Below, piece by piece: positions 1-5,225 of a DNA stretch of 7,114 nucleotides. This DNA is from Chitinophagaceae bacterium UBA3961 (GTDB lineage Bacteria > Bacteroidota > Bacteroidia > Chitinophagales > Chitinophagaceae): contig DGDD01000259.1 in NCBI GenBank assembly GCA_002385265.1, positions 1 through 7,114 on the forward strand, read 5' to 3'. The number at the start of each line of letters is the position of its first letter. The first letter of the stretch is position 1. The notes under the pieces were generated by a model. The model was not told the origin of the DNA. It searched no databases and saw only the letters and a program-made list of their open reading frames with translations. The translations under genes and the position numbers were made by a program.

Positions 1-405
1 GATGCCTTTTCTTAAACCAGCATTTGAAAAAGGCTGGCAAGGGAAGCCTGCAATTAAAAAATCAAAATCAGGAATAGTGTTTATGGCAATGTTTTTTATG
101 TCATCTTTTACGAAAGAATGTTTTCCGAAAAATGATTTGTTTGAATTATAGACTAACTCTGCGGCAGGATCAATATCGTTTGCAAATTCAATTTTGAATT
201 TATTTTTTTCAAAGTGTCTATCTCTAAAATTAAACCCTCCGGTAAATCCTAAATCTAAACCGCCGCAACCGCTAAAAAGCGATACAACTTTGTATGTTTT
301 TTTTGTTAAAGTTATTGCCTTACTTTTTGTTGTTTTAAAATTAATCAGTATCTGCGGTTCTTCTACTGCTGACAATTCTGAATTTTCTTTATACGATTTA
401 TACAT
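1..405 (-). CDS. DNA (cytosine-5-)-methyltransferase, N-terminal part, cut by window edge
   Basis: A minus-strand frame of 135 codons opens at ATG 405-403 and runs off the window at base 1. It contains the hallmarks of C5-cytosine DNA methyltransferases: motif I (SAM binding) VVSLFSGCGGLDLGF at residues 40-54, an acidic DID at 77-79 in the motif II position, DDI at 101-103 (motif III-like), and catalytic motif IV AGFPCQPFSNAG at 119-130 with nucleophile Cys123. About 38 residues precede motif I, somewhat more than in minimal bacterial enzymes. The target-recognition region and C-terminal motifs lie outside the window, so the recognition sequence cannot be inferred. The start lies 3 bases after the stop of the XRE gene, which suggests co-transcription and coupled translation. 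A cognate restriction enzyme, if any, would lie further left. The family call is secure; whether it is an orphan or part of a restriction-modification system is open. Confidence 0.95.
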   Translation of the reverse strand, partial: MYKSYKENSELSAVEEPQILINFKTTKSKAITLTKKTYKVVSLFSGCGGLDLGFTGGFNFRDRHFEKNKFKIEFANDIDPAAELVYNSNKSFFGKHSFVKDDIKNIAINTIPDFDFLIAGFPCQPFSNAGLRKGI

Positions 406-408
406 GAG

Positions 409-735
409 TTAGATATTTAGCTTTCCTTCTTTTGTTGATTTTAATCGCAGGTATTTCGCTTTTTCTTCGGCTATTTGAAATAATTCTTTCGAGTTATCCT
501 CTTTATAGATGAGTATTGCGATTTTTTCACTGTAAAACTCTCTGTCTAATTTTTTTCTGTCTAACTGAAAGACTTTTGCAAGTTTTGGTAGTATTTCTTC
601 TGGAACAGTTCTTTTATTGTTCTCAATTTTTGATAAAGTTGATTGGTCAATGTCGAGAGCTGCGGCAAGTTTTGTCAGTGTCAAGTTGTTTTCAACCCTT
701 AGCTTGTGTATATACTCTCCAAATGTTTCTTTCAT
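409..735 (-). CDS. XRE-family helix-turn-helix regulator of the methyltransferase operon
   Basis: A 108-residue protein starting at ATG 735-733. Residues about 5-65 form a classic XRE/Cro-type HTH: a first helix with YIHKLRVENN, then LTKLAAALDIDQSTLSKIENNKR (scaffold and recognition helices about 19-42), then PEEILPKLAKVFQLD. The roughly 45-residue C-terminal tail is charged and probably helical (FQIAEEKAKYLRLK); I assign no domain to it. It ends 3 bases before the methyltransferase start, so the two form an operon. Small XRE proteins ahead of DNA methyltransferases commonly act as controllers of restriction-modification genes (C-protein-like), which is the inferred role. The palindrome overlapping its own promoter (753-768) supports autoregulation. 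It is longer than typical C proteins (about 80 residues), so it may be a general XRE repressor. Confidence 0.9.
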   Translation of the reverse strand: MKETFGEYIHKLRVENNLTLTKLAAALDIDQSTLSKIENNKRTVPEEILPKLAKVFQLDRKKLDREFYSEKIAILIYKEDNSKELFQIAEEKAKYLRLKSTKEGKLNI

Positions 736-752
736 GGTCTTGAAATTTTACC

Positions 753-768
753 TTGACAGTTTTGTCAA
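753..768. promoter_or_regulatory. Palindromic operator candidate for the XRE regulator
   Basis: TTGACA-GTTT-TGTCAA is a perfect 6-bp dyad with a 4-base centre, the size and form bound by XRE/Cro dimers. It overlaps the 3' end of the -7 box and the predicted transcription start, 18 bases upstream of the XRE start codon. A bound repressor would block the operon's own promoter. That XRE is the ligand is inference from position and family. Confidence 0.6.
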
Positions 769-796
769 ATTTAGCAGCCTTTTTTGAATTGCCAAA
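766..796 (-). promoter_or_regulatory. Bacteroidota-type promoter of the XRE-methyltransferase operon
   Basis: Read on the minus strand, TTTG (796-793) is followed after 19 bases by TAAATTTG (773-766), an exact match to the Bacteroidota -7 consensus TAnnTTTG with the expected -33 spacing. Transcription would start near 760, giving a leader of about 25 bases before the ATG at 735. No purine-rich ribosome-binding site is present, as is usual in this phylum. The last bases of the -7 box are shared with the palindrome at 753-768. Confidence 0.7.
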
Positions 797-1050
797 ATCT
801 TTAGCTAAAATGCTTTATATAGCTTCATTGAGTTGTTGATGAAAATTGTCTTGCCCAGATTTGAATTGAAGTCCATGAGATTTCTGTCAGCTGGGTTGTA
901 CGTTGGCTAGGGGCGTTGGTATTTTTAGCTCGTTGCAAGGCTTGTTTTATGTCAGGGTTTTGTGTGCCCTGCAATGTGCTAAAGATAGCGTTGCGCAGCA
1001 TGGCAAAGTCTAGGGTGTTAGAATATGTACGGTATGTTTCAATTGTGTGA
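797..1050. other. Gene-poor stretch with a doubtful 79-codon minus-strand frame
   Basis: Between the XRE promoter and the first attC-like repeat there is no convincing gene. The only open frame of note (minus, 1064 to 825, 79 codons) needs a TTG start that lies inside the repeat. It has no recognisable motif, and its first ATG is about 20 codons in. Its middle part (LDFAMLRNAIFSTLQ) could be a remnant of a cassette gene, because it follows the junction-like GTTATATG at 1058-1051. I treat it as probably non-coding or decayed. Confidence 0.3.
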
Positions 1051-1257
1051 CATATAACGAGCAAGGCTTAATGCATGTTGGAAATTTGTGTTCCGTCTGG
1101 TGATAACTGCTGCTGATTGAAAATATAGAGTTAAATATTAAGAACTAACGTTGGTCTTTATTTAATGATCCCCGAACCGAAGTACAACAGAACTACTGCT
1201 ACCGATTACTCCTAAATCAAGCCAGACTGTTGGTAATACCAATGTTAGAAGTAGTAT
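1051..1257 (-). repeat. attC-like repeat A
   Basis: An imperfect copy of the element at 2210-2437. Shared blocks, in the same order, include GAGCAAG (1059-1065), a 20-base identical block from AGTTAAATATTAAG to AACTAA (1129-1148 versus 2288-2307), CCCCGAACC (1170-1178), TTGGTAATACCAATGTT (1230-1246, 16 of 17) and GTAGTAT (1251-1257). On the minus strand it begins with CTTCTAAC, 12 bases past the stop of the 180-residue gene, and ends with CTTGCTC followed by GTTATATG (1058-1051), a GTT-type junction. Near its ends GTCTGG (1095-1100) is complementary to CCAGAC (1222-1227). TTGGTA-a-TACCAA is a 13-base palindrome at 1230-1242. Confidence 0.65.
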
Positions 1258-1261
1258 ATTT

Positions 1262-1804
1262 CTATTTCTTTAACTCGAAGAAATTTATTATTTCAGTCTC
1301 TCGAATTTCAAAGCCTTCGAAAACATGAACCAGATTAAAGATACCTAACGGATATTCAGATACTTGTGCAACAAAATGTCCTTTGCCCTTACTGTCGTAA
1401 ATATTCAAATCATATTTTTTTTCTGTACCTAAACTTCTATAATTGTCAATACTAGATAGTTCAATATAAATTGGATAATCTCTACCTTTATATTTGACTT
1501 TTAATTCTTGTCTTTCTTTATTTGTTGCTCTTAATACCAACTTGTTGAAAAGTTTCTTGAAATCGTCAACTGAATGGTATCTGTAAGTCTCATTGTAAAA
1601 GTTAGAGTTAAATCTGTCTTGATTGTTATCAACTTCAACTACAATAAGATTAGAAATACTAATATTGAAAATACACTTATTAGTGTTGACATAAATTAGG
1701 CACTTCTCATTAAAATTTTCAATAGAAAGTTTTTTCAAATGAGTCAGATTAATATTTAGAAACCTGATTGTAGATTTCGCTAATAATATATTGAAGTTTT
1801 CCAT
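1262..1804 (-). CDS. Unrecognised 180-residue protein, second gene of cassette-like unit 1
   Basis: ATG at 1804-1802, stop TAG at 1264-1262. I do not recognise the family. The protein is soluble-looking, with no signal peptide or membrane segment. It is rich in Asn, Lys, Ile and Phe, with alternating hydrophobic stretches such as IFNISISNLIVVEV and YPIYIELSS that suggest a mostly beta fold. Its C-terminal part contains FVAQVSEYPLGIFNLVHVFEGFEI. It starts 7 bases after the stop of the decayed upstream gene, so the two were probably one operon. It stops 5 bases before repeat A, as a cassette gene ending at its attC would. Base composition is very AT-rich: the 60-base row 1261-1320 has 18 G or C. 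The frame has no internal lesion, so it may still be functional. No function can be assigned. Confidence 0.8.
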   Translation of the reverse strand: MENFNILLAKSTIRFLNINLTHLKKLSIENFNEKCLIYVNTNKCIFNISISNLIVVEVDNNQDRFNSNFYNETYRYHSVDDFKKLFNKLVLRATNKERQELKVKYKGRDYPIYIELSSIDNYRSLGTEKKYDLNIYDSKGKGHFVAQVSEYPLGIFNLVHVFEGFEIRETEIINFFELKK

Positions 1805-1811
1805 TTTAGTT

Positions 1812-2193
1812 TTATCTTGTCTTTGAAATAATTATTAGTCCTGTTTTTCGATCTTTAATTACAAAGTCACCGTCATTATCAATAACTATTTCATTCCCTT
1901 TGCTTCTTGCAATAATTCTTTCATCGTCTCGAACTATAAAGTCTTCCTGAACTGGATACATTCTACCGCTATATTGTAGCTCTGGCATGCCATCGGCCAC
2001 CAAACCGGAATGACAATCTTCAACTTCAACTAATACTTTATTTATCAAATTGAGCGCCTCATTGTTACTCGTACAAAAATCAGCTATTTCAAGCCTATAG
2101 TAAAATGACTAAAGTCTTTCCATTTTATTTAATTCAACACCACAATCTCTTAGGGGGAATATTGATTGTATTTAAAACATCAATGATTGTCAT
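1812..2193 (-). pseudogene. Decayed gene of about 126 codons: one-base frameshift plus amber stop
   Basis: The only uninterrupted frame here needs a TTG start at 2048 (78 codons), but the protein-like sequence continues upstream. In the same frame, codons 2108-2049 read SFYYRLEIADFCTSNNEALN, preceded by an in-frame TAG (2111-2109) and then RDCGVELNKMERL. Further upstream, ATG 2193-2191 opens MTIIDVLNTINIPP, which joins that frame if the run of five C (minus strand, 2157-2153) loses one base. The repaired frame is 378 bases, exactly 126 codons ending at TAA 1814-1812, with the amber codon in place of perhaps CAG. The restored ATG lies 24 bases after the unit's left junction, matching the neighbouring unit (20 bases). 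The product family is unknown. The C-terminal part (ERIIARSKGNEIVIDNDGDF) looks beta-rich. Sequencing error at the C run is possible, but would not explain the TAG. Confidence 0.7.
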
Positions 2194-2209
2194 AGTCTAA
2201 GTTGTATTG

Positions 2210-2437
2210 TTGCTAAAGAGCAAGTATTGCCGATTGTGCGGAATTTTGTATTCGTCCGCCCGGAACTTCTGACTGGCTTTTTGATAAAGTTAAATATTAA
2301 GAACTAAAGCTGGGCGGCACCTGTCCCGTTTTTCACGGGATTCGTCAAGCCCCGAACCACAGCACAGAAGAATTACCGCAACCCATTGTTGCTACGTCCA
2401 GCCCCACTATTGGCAATACCAATGTTGTGCGTAGTAT
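2210..2437 (-). repeat. attC-like repeat B with complementary ends
   Basis: Homologous to repeat A block by block, but longer by an insert around 2316-2350. The insert holds a TCCCGT-TTTTC-ACGGGA hairpin (2324-2340), and GGGCGG (2312-2317) pairs with CCGCCC (2256-2261). The ends are inversely complementary: AGTATTGCCGATTGTGCGG (2223-2241) matches the reverse complement of 2402-2420 at 15 of 19 positions, including GTATTGCC exactly. Read on the minus strand it starts with TACGCACAAC, an RYYYAAC-like end, and finishes CTTGCTC then TTTAGCAA (2217-2210), where GTT would be expected. It overlaps the last 21 or so codons of the upstream gene. Integron attC sites have this plan: an outer pair matching the unit's own start, and an inner imperfect hairpin. 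Confidence 0.65.
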
Positions 2438-3194
2438 CAGTAATGTCACATAAGCCCCTGTATAAAATTTGAAAGGTTTCATAAATTCCTTCATAGCCCC
2501 AATCTGCCAAATAGCTTGGATGGTTCATGTAAATCATTTTTTGTCCGGCCGAATTTATTTGAATTTTATATTTTGTATGTCTGTCAATACCGTCCCCTAA
2601 TATTTTGTTGTCGTACAAACAATGAATAACGGGATTACTAAAAACTATTATTAAGTCCGGTGCAATGGAATTTATTTGCAATTCAATGATGTTTTTGTTT
2701 CGAATCCCGGCGTTATAAATTTCCGGGTAGTCTAAACGAGTTGTGTTATTGTCTTCGTCATCTATAATCTTTGAAGCCTTTTTAACGTTTATCCATGCAA
2801 TTTTTGATAAGGCATATTGTAGCTCTGTATAATTATTATCACTTGTTTGTAAAAATTCTGGAAAATCTCTCCATTCTATCTCTTGCCCGTGCTCAATAGA
2901 CTTAAACAACAGCCAAAGTAATGCCGCGATTTTCTTAGGTGTCTGAACTTTTGGATTTCCAACACCCATAATATCTTCATTAGGCTGTTCTTCGATGTCA
3001 ACAAGCTGAGCGTGGCTGTAGCCATAAGATTCTGCTAGTATGACAAGTATTTTTAGTTCTTCCTTTTGGTAAATGTCTGGGCAAATAATTCCGTCAGCAA
3101 TAAACCCTTCATCTGTCTCCCATGCATGAGTTTGCTTGATTAAGTCTATTATCTCTTGTTTGGTCTGTTGATATTTTAGTCTGTCGAATTTCAT
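2373..3194 (-). CDS. Uracil-DNA-glycosylase-superfamily-like protein (tentative)
   Basis: 273 residues from ATG 3194-3192. The order of strand-plus-motif blocks resembles the uracil-DNA glycosylase fold: KILVILAESYGYS (48-60) at the place of motif A (GEAPG or GQDPY), a strand ending WINVKKA (134-140) like the NVVKC segment, PDLIIVFSNPVIHCLY (179-194) like the third strand with conserved N, and QKMIYMNHPSYLADWGYEG (219-236) at the HPS motif that holds the DNA minor groove. If correct it would excise damaged or deaminated bases in the cytoplasm. Motif A is unorthodox, with no GQDP and only a Glu, so activity or substrate may differ. There is no signal peptide. The last 21 or so residues (from about 253, TDTTHNIGIANSG onward) are encoded by repeat B, so the native C-terminus probably ends earlier. 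The gene is the sole cargo of cassette-like unit 2. Confidence 0.5.
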   Translation of the reverse strand: MKFDRLKYQQTKQEIIDLIKQTHAWETDEGFIADGIICPDIYQKEELKILVILAESYGYSHAQLVDIEEQPNEDIMGVGNPKVQTPKKIAALLWLLFKSIEHGQEIEWRDFPEFLQTSDNNYTELQYALSKIAWINVKKASKIIDDEDNNTTRLDYPEIYNAGIRNKNIIELQINSIAPDLIIVFSNPVIHCLYDNKILGDGIDRHTKYKIQINSAGQKMIYMNHPSYLADWGYEGIYETFQILYRGLCDITDTTHNIGIANSGAGRSNNGLR

Positions 3195-3200
3195 AATAGA

Positions 3201-3220
3201 ATATTACGCACAACACGTAA
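3201..3220. promoter_or_regulatory. Cassette junction and TTACG dyad before the glycosylase-like gene
   Basis: TACGCACAACA at 3205-3215 is the exact inverse of TGTTGTGCGTA at 2423-2433; over 15 bases (3201-3215 against 2423-2437) the match is 14 of 15. On the minus strand it reads GTTGTGC, a GTT-type junction 20 bases before the ATG. The same site lies within a TTACG-CACAACA-CGTAA inverted repeat (3204-3220) that could also be an operator. Junction is favoured, because the match to the other end of the unit is far longer than the dyad needs. Confidence 0.55.
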
Positions 3221-3277
3221 ATATACGAAACACCAATCAAATTGCTATACCATCATCCTATTATATTCCACATAGTT

Positions 3278-3290
3278 AGTGTTATACACT
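3278..3290. other. Short palindrome between the cassette-like array and the glycosidase gene
   Basis: AGTGT-TAT-ACACT, followed on the plus strand by TTTT. It could act as a weak terminator only for plus-strand transcripts, and no plus-strand gene precedes it. On the minus strand it lies about 28 bases past the glycosidase stop without a trailing U run. Its role is unclear. Confidence 0.25.
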
Positions 3291-3317
3291 TTTTATCAAA
3301 TATTAGCACAATCCCGC

Positions 3318-5087
3318 CTAATTCTTCATCACACTCGTCCTCTCGCTCACCCCATTCTCATTCACACTCTCGATCTGAAAATAATAAGTGAGGTCTTTGT
3401 CCATGGTTTTGATGTAGTATTCGTTGGCGCTGTGCACCATGATGCAACTGTACATTTTATCTGGAGCAATGCCGTAGTAAATATTGTAAGCATAGGCGCT
3501 GGTTACCGGACTCCAACGAACCCAGGCACTTCTTCTGTCCTTTTCACCACGCAGCACCATGAACTCTTTTACCTTGTCGGGTTTTGCACCCATACCATTT
3601 CCAAAAACACGAAAGCCACTAAGGGCAAAGGTTCCGGTGGGCAGGTGAATGTTCACCATCTTAATATATCGTGTTTTGATGGGGGTCTTCAATTCAATAT
3701 AATCGTGTGGTACGTCGGTCTTATTATTGCTCTTGTCTATCAACAGTTGCCAGTTCTTTCCATCTACTGAATGATACAATTGGTATTGATGATAGGTATT
3801 CGGAATCTTCCCCAAGAAAGCAGAATCTACATCCTGATCGGCATAGTTGATTTGAATGGCTCGCACTTCCGATACATTACCCAAATCAGTTTGAAAGTAT
3901 TCGCCCTTCTTTCCTGATTTAGCACTCCAATAAGTTTTTACATTTTCATCCACCGCCAAATTCGCAGCATTGCCTCCCAATGTACTCGATACCAATACCG
4001 GCTTCTGGTAATTCAATAACATCCAACCGGTAAACTTCGACGCCAAATGATCTTCTTTTCCCTTGGGCAGATAATGAGGGTAATCTCCAAAACGCGTATT
4101 CGTATACAGCAGTCCTTCCTTGTCGTAACCCGCCGGCCACAATCCCAGTCTTCGCTCAAAATTATTCTTCACATTCAGCACCATGGTTGATACGTGCCAC
4201 AGGTTGTCCCAACGATCACTAAACGTAGCTCCATGACCCGACCCTCTGATAAACCCTCCCGGTTTAAAACTAAAGGGATTGTGGACTTGCTGCTCAAAAG
4301 GACCCAATGGGCTATTGCTTACCGCCACACCGTCGGCATATCCACTGAATTCAGTTGCAGGCGCTCCATATTGCAAGTAATATTTTCCATTGTGTTTGTT
4401 CATCCAAGCCCCTTCCATAAAGGGATCCAAGAAAGTATTGTCGTAATATTCTCCAAAGCGGTGCCAGCCGTACTTTTCATGATTGAGGTGCAACAACTCT
4501 TTTCTTTCACCAATGGGTTTGAAGGTTTTTCGGTCAATCTCAATTCCATACAAAGGATACAAGTTGCTGCTTCCATAATAACAATACAGCCGACCGTCAT
4601 CGTCTAAGAAGAAACTCGGGTCCCAAGCTCCTACTTCAAAACTATCAACCGCTTCTTTCCACTCGTCTACACGCGGATTGGTGCTCATCCAAATCGGAAA
4701 ATTCTTCGCATAGGTTGATCCAATTACAAACAAGGTATCACCCATCGAAAACACGGCCGGAGCACAGAGTTCATCGTACACTTTATGATAGGGTTTCAAA
4801 AACAAGCGCGGAACGAAATTCCATTTACTCAAATCGTGACTCCACCAATATCCCCACTGATTCGTCGAAAACAAATAATAGTCTCCTTTGAAATAAGTGA
4901 TCACCGGATCTGCTGTTGCCCTGTGTCGGCCCCAAGTTGAAAAGTTGGGAATGGGTGTGTAGCCATAATCGAGGTTAATGGGATTGCAATAAGTAGCGGG
5001 CTCTGAAGATGCTTGCGCATTTACTTGGTTAACTGAAGTAAAAAATGATAAGAAAGAGAAAATGGAAAGCAGTTTGATGATTCGCAT
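3318..5087 (-). CDS. Secreted multidomain glycoside hydrolase, GH43-like with F5/8 type C and FN3-like domains
   Basis: 589 residues from ATG 5087-5085. Residues 1-25 form a signal peptide (basic MRIIK, hydrophobic core, VNAQA cleavage region) without a lipobox Cys, so the enzyme is exported to the periplasm or beyond. Residues about 50-340 form a five-bladed propeller of the GH43 type: ATADPVITYFKGDYYLFST with likely catalytic base Asp60, GAWDPSFFLDDDGRLYCYYG with pKa-tuning Asp156, FLDPFMEGAWMNKHNGKYYLQY with likely catalytic acid Glu225, and GSGHGATF with His285. Residues about 360-497 resemble an F5/8 type C (CBM32-like) domain (AVDENVKTYWSA, GEYFQTDLG, RYIKMVNI, FALSGFRVFG). Residues about 505-587 resemble a fibronectin type III module. 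GH43 enzymes cleave arabinose-, xylose- or galactose-containing glycans; the substrate is not predictable here. No SusC/SusD pair or other polysaccharide-utilisation genes adjoin within the window. Confidence 0.88.
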   Translation of the reverse strand: MRIIKLLSIFSFLSFFTSVNQVNAQASSEPATYCNPINLDYGYTPIPNFSTWGRHRATADPVITYFKGDYYLFSTNQWGYWWSHDLSKWNFVPRLFLKPYHKVYDELCAPAVFSMGDTLFVIGSTYAKNFPIWMSTNPRVDEWKEAVDSFEVGAWDPSFFLDDDGRLYCYYGSSNLYPLYGIEIDRKTFKPIGERKELLHLNHEKYGWHRFGEYYDNTFLDPFMEGAWMNKHNGKYYLQYGAPATEFSGYADGVAVSNSPLGPFEQQVHNPFSFKPGGFIRGSGHGATFSDRWDNLWHVSTMVLNVKNNFERRLGLWPAGYDKEGLLYTNTRFGDYPHYLPKGKEDHLASKFTGWMLLNYQKPVLVSSTLGGNAANLAVDENVKTYWSAKSGKKGEYFQTDLGNVSEVRAIQINYADQDVDSAFLGKIPNTYHQYQLYHSVDGKNWQLLIDKSNNKTDVPHDYIELKTPIKTRYIKMVNIHLPTGTFALSGFRVFGNGMGAKPDKVKEFMVLRGEKDRRSAWVRWSPVTSAYAYNIYYGIAPDKMYSCIMVHSANEYYIKTMDKDLTYYFQIESVNENGVSERTSVMKN

Positions 5088-5110
5088 TCGTTAGTGTTTG
5101 TGTAACGAAT
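5086..5110. promoter_or_regulatory. 8-9-8 inverted repeat covering the glycosidase start codon
   Basis: ATTCGTTA (5086-5093) and TAACGAAT (5103-5110) are perfect inverse copies separated by 9 bases. The repeat includes the first two bases of the glycosidase ATG (minus 5087-5085). It could be an operator or, if transcribed, an RNA hairpin hiding the start codon. No good TAnnTTTG box was found for this gene; TAAATTCG (minus 5112-5105), within this repeat, is the nearest and has no matching -33 box. Confidence 0.5.
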
Positions 5111-5170
5111 TTAAGAAAACAGAGAGGCTTCCCGATTCCTAATTTCAGAAAGGGTTTCAAAACCTTTGAA

Positions 5171-5201
5171 TTGCACGCTCGGCCTAAATTTCCTATCTTT
5201 G
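5171..5201 (+). promoter_or_regulatory. Bacteroidota-type promoter of asnS
   Basis: TTG (5171-5173), 20 bases, then TATCTTTG (5194-5201) match the -33 and -7 elements of the phylum's housekeeping promoter. Transcription would begin near 5206-5208, giving a leader of about 20 bases. The leader is A-rich near the start codon and has no Shine-Dalgarno sequence. Confidence 0.75.
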
Positions 5202-5225
5202 CCGTCCGTTAAAAACACGTAGTAT

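Larger units (their letters stand above)
1051..3214 (-). mobile_element. Integron-like array of two gene cassettes (candidate)
   Basis: Read on the minus strand, two units share one layout: a GTT-like junction, a start codon 20-24 bases later, one or two genes, then a 210-220-base attC-like element at the 3' end. Unit 2 runs from about 3213 to 2217 (glycosylase-like gene plus repeat B). Unit 1 runs from about 2216 to 1058 (decayed gene, 180-residue gene, repeat A). In unit 2, the gene-proximal end of repeat B (TACGCACAAC, minus 2433-2424) is the exact inverse of the unit's own beginning (GTTGTGCGTA, minus 3214-3205), as cassette ends are in integrons. Unit 1 shows the same only weakly (5 of 8). 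No integrase gene is in view. The elements are longer than usual attC sites, so this may be a CALIN-type cluster or an unrelated system with similar logic. Confidence 0.5.

Noticed and set aside
194..412. 72-codon plus-strand frame
   Set aside because: Antisense to the methyltransferase frame, which has motifs I and IV; the plus-strand translation has no recognisable features.
671..690. Second XRE operator inside the XRE gene (TTGACACTGACAAAACTT on the minus strand)
   Set aside because: Only one good half-site, and the bases encode the conserved HTH residues LTLTK, so coding constraint explains it.
825..1064. 79-codon minus-strand frame as a gene
   Set aside because: Needs a TTG start inside repeat A, has no motif, and has no ATG for the first 20 or so codons. 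Kept only as a possible remnant.
1812..2048. Intact 78-residue gene with TTG start
   Set aside because: Protein-like sequence continues upstream across an amber codon and a one-base shift to an ATG at 2193, so a decayed longer gene explains it better.
2324..2340. Terminator hairpin TCCCGT-TTTTC-ACGGGA
   Set aside because: No U run follows on either strand, and it is an insert within repeat B, so it fits part of that element's fold better.
3279..3770. 163-codon plus-strand frame, with others at 4194-4607 plus and 3946-4140 and 4400-4600 minus
   Set aside because: All lie over the 589-residue glycosidase, whose domains and catalytic residues identify the real frame.
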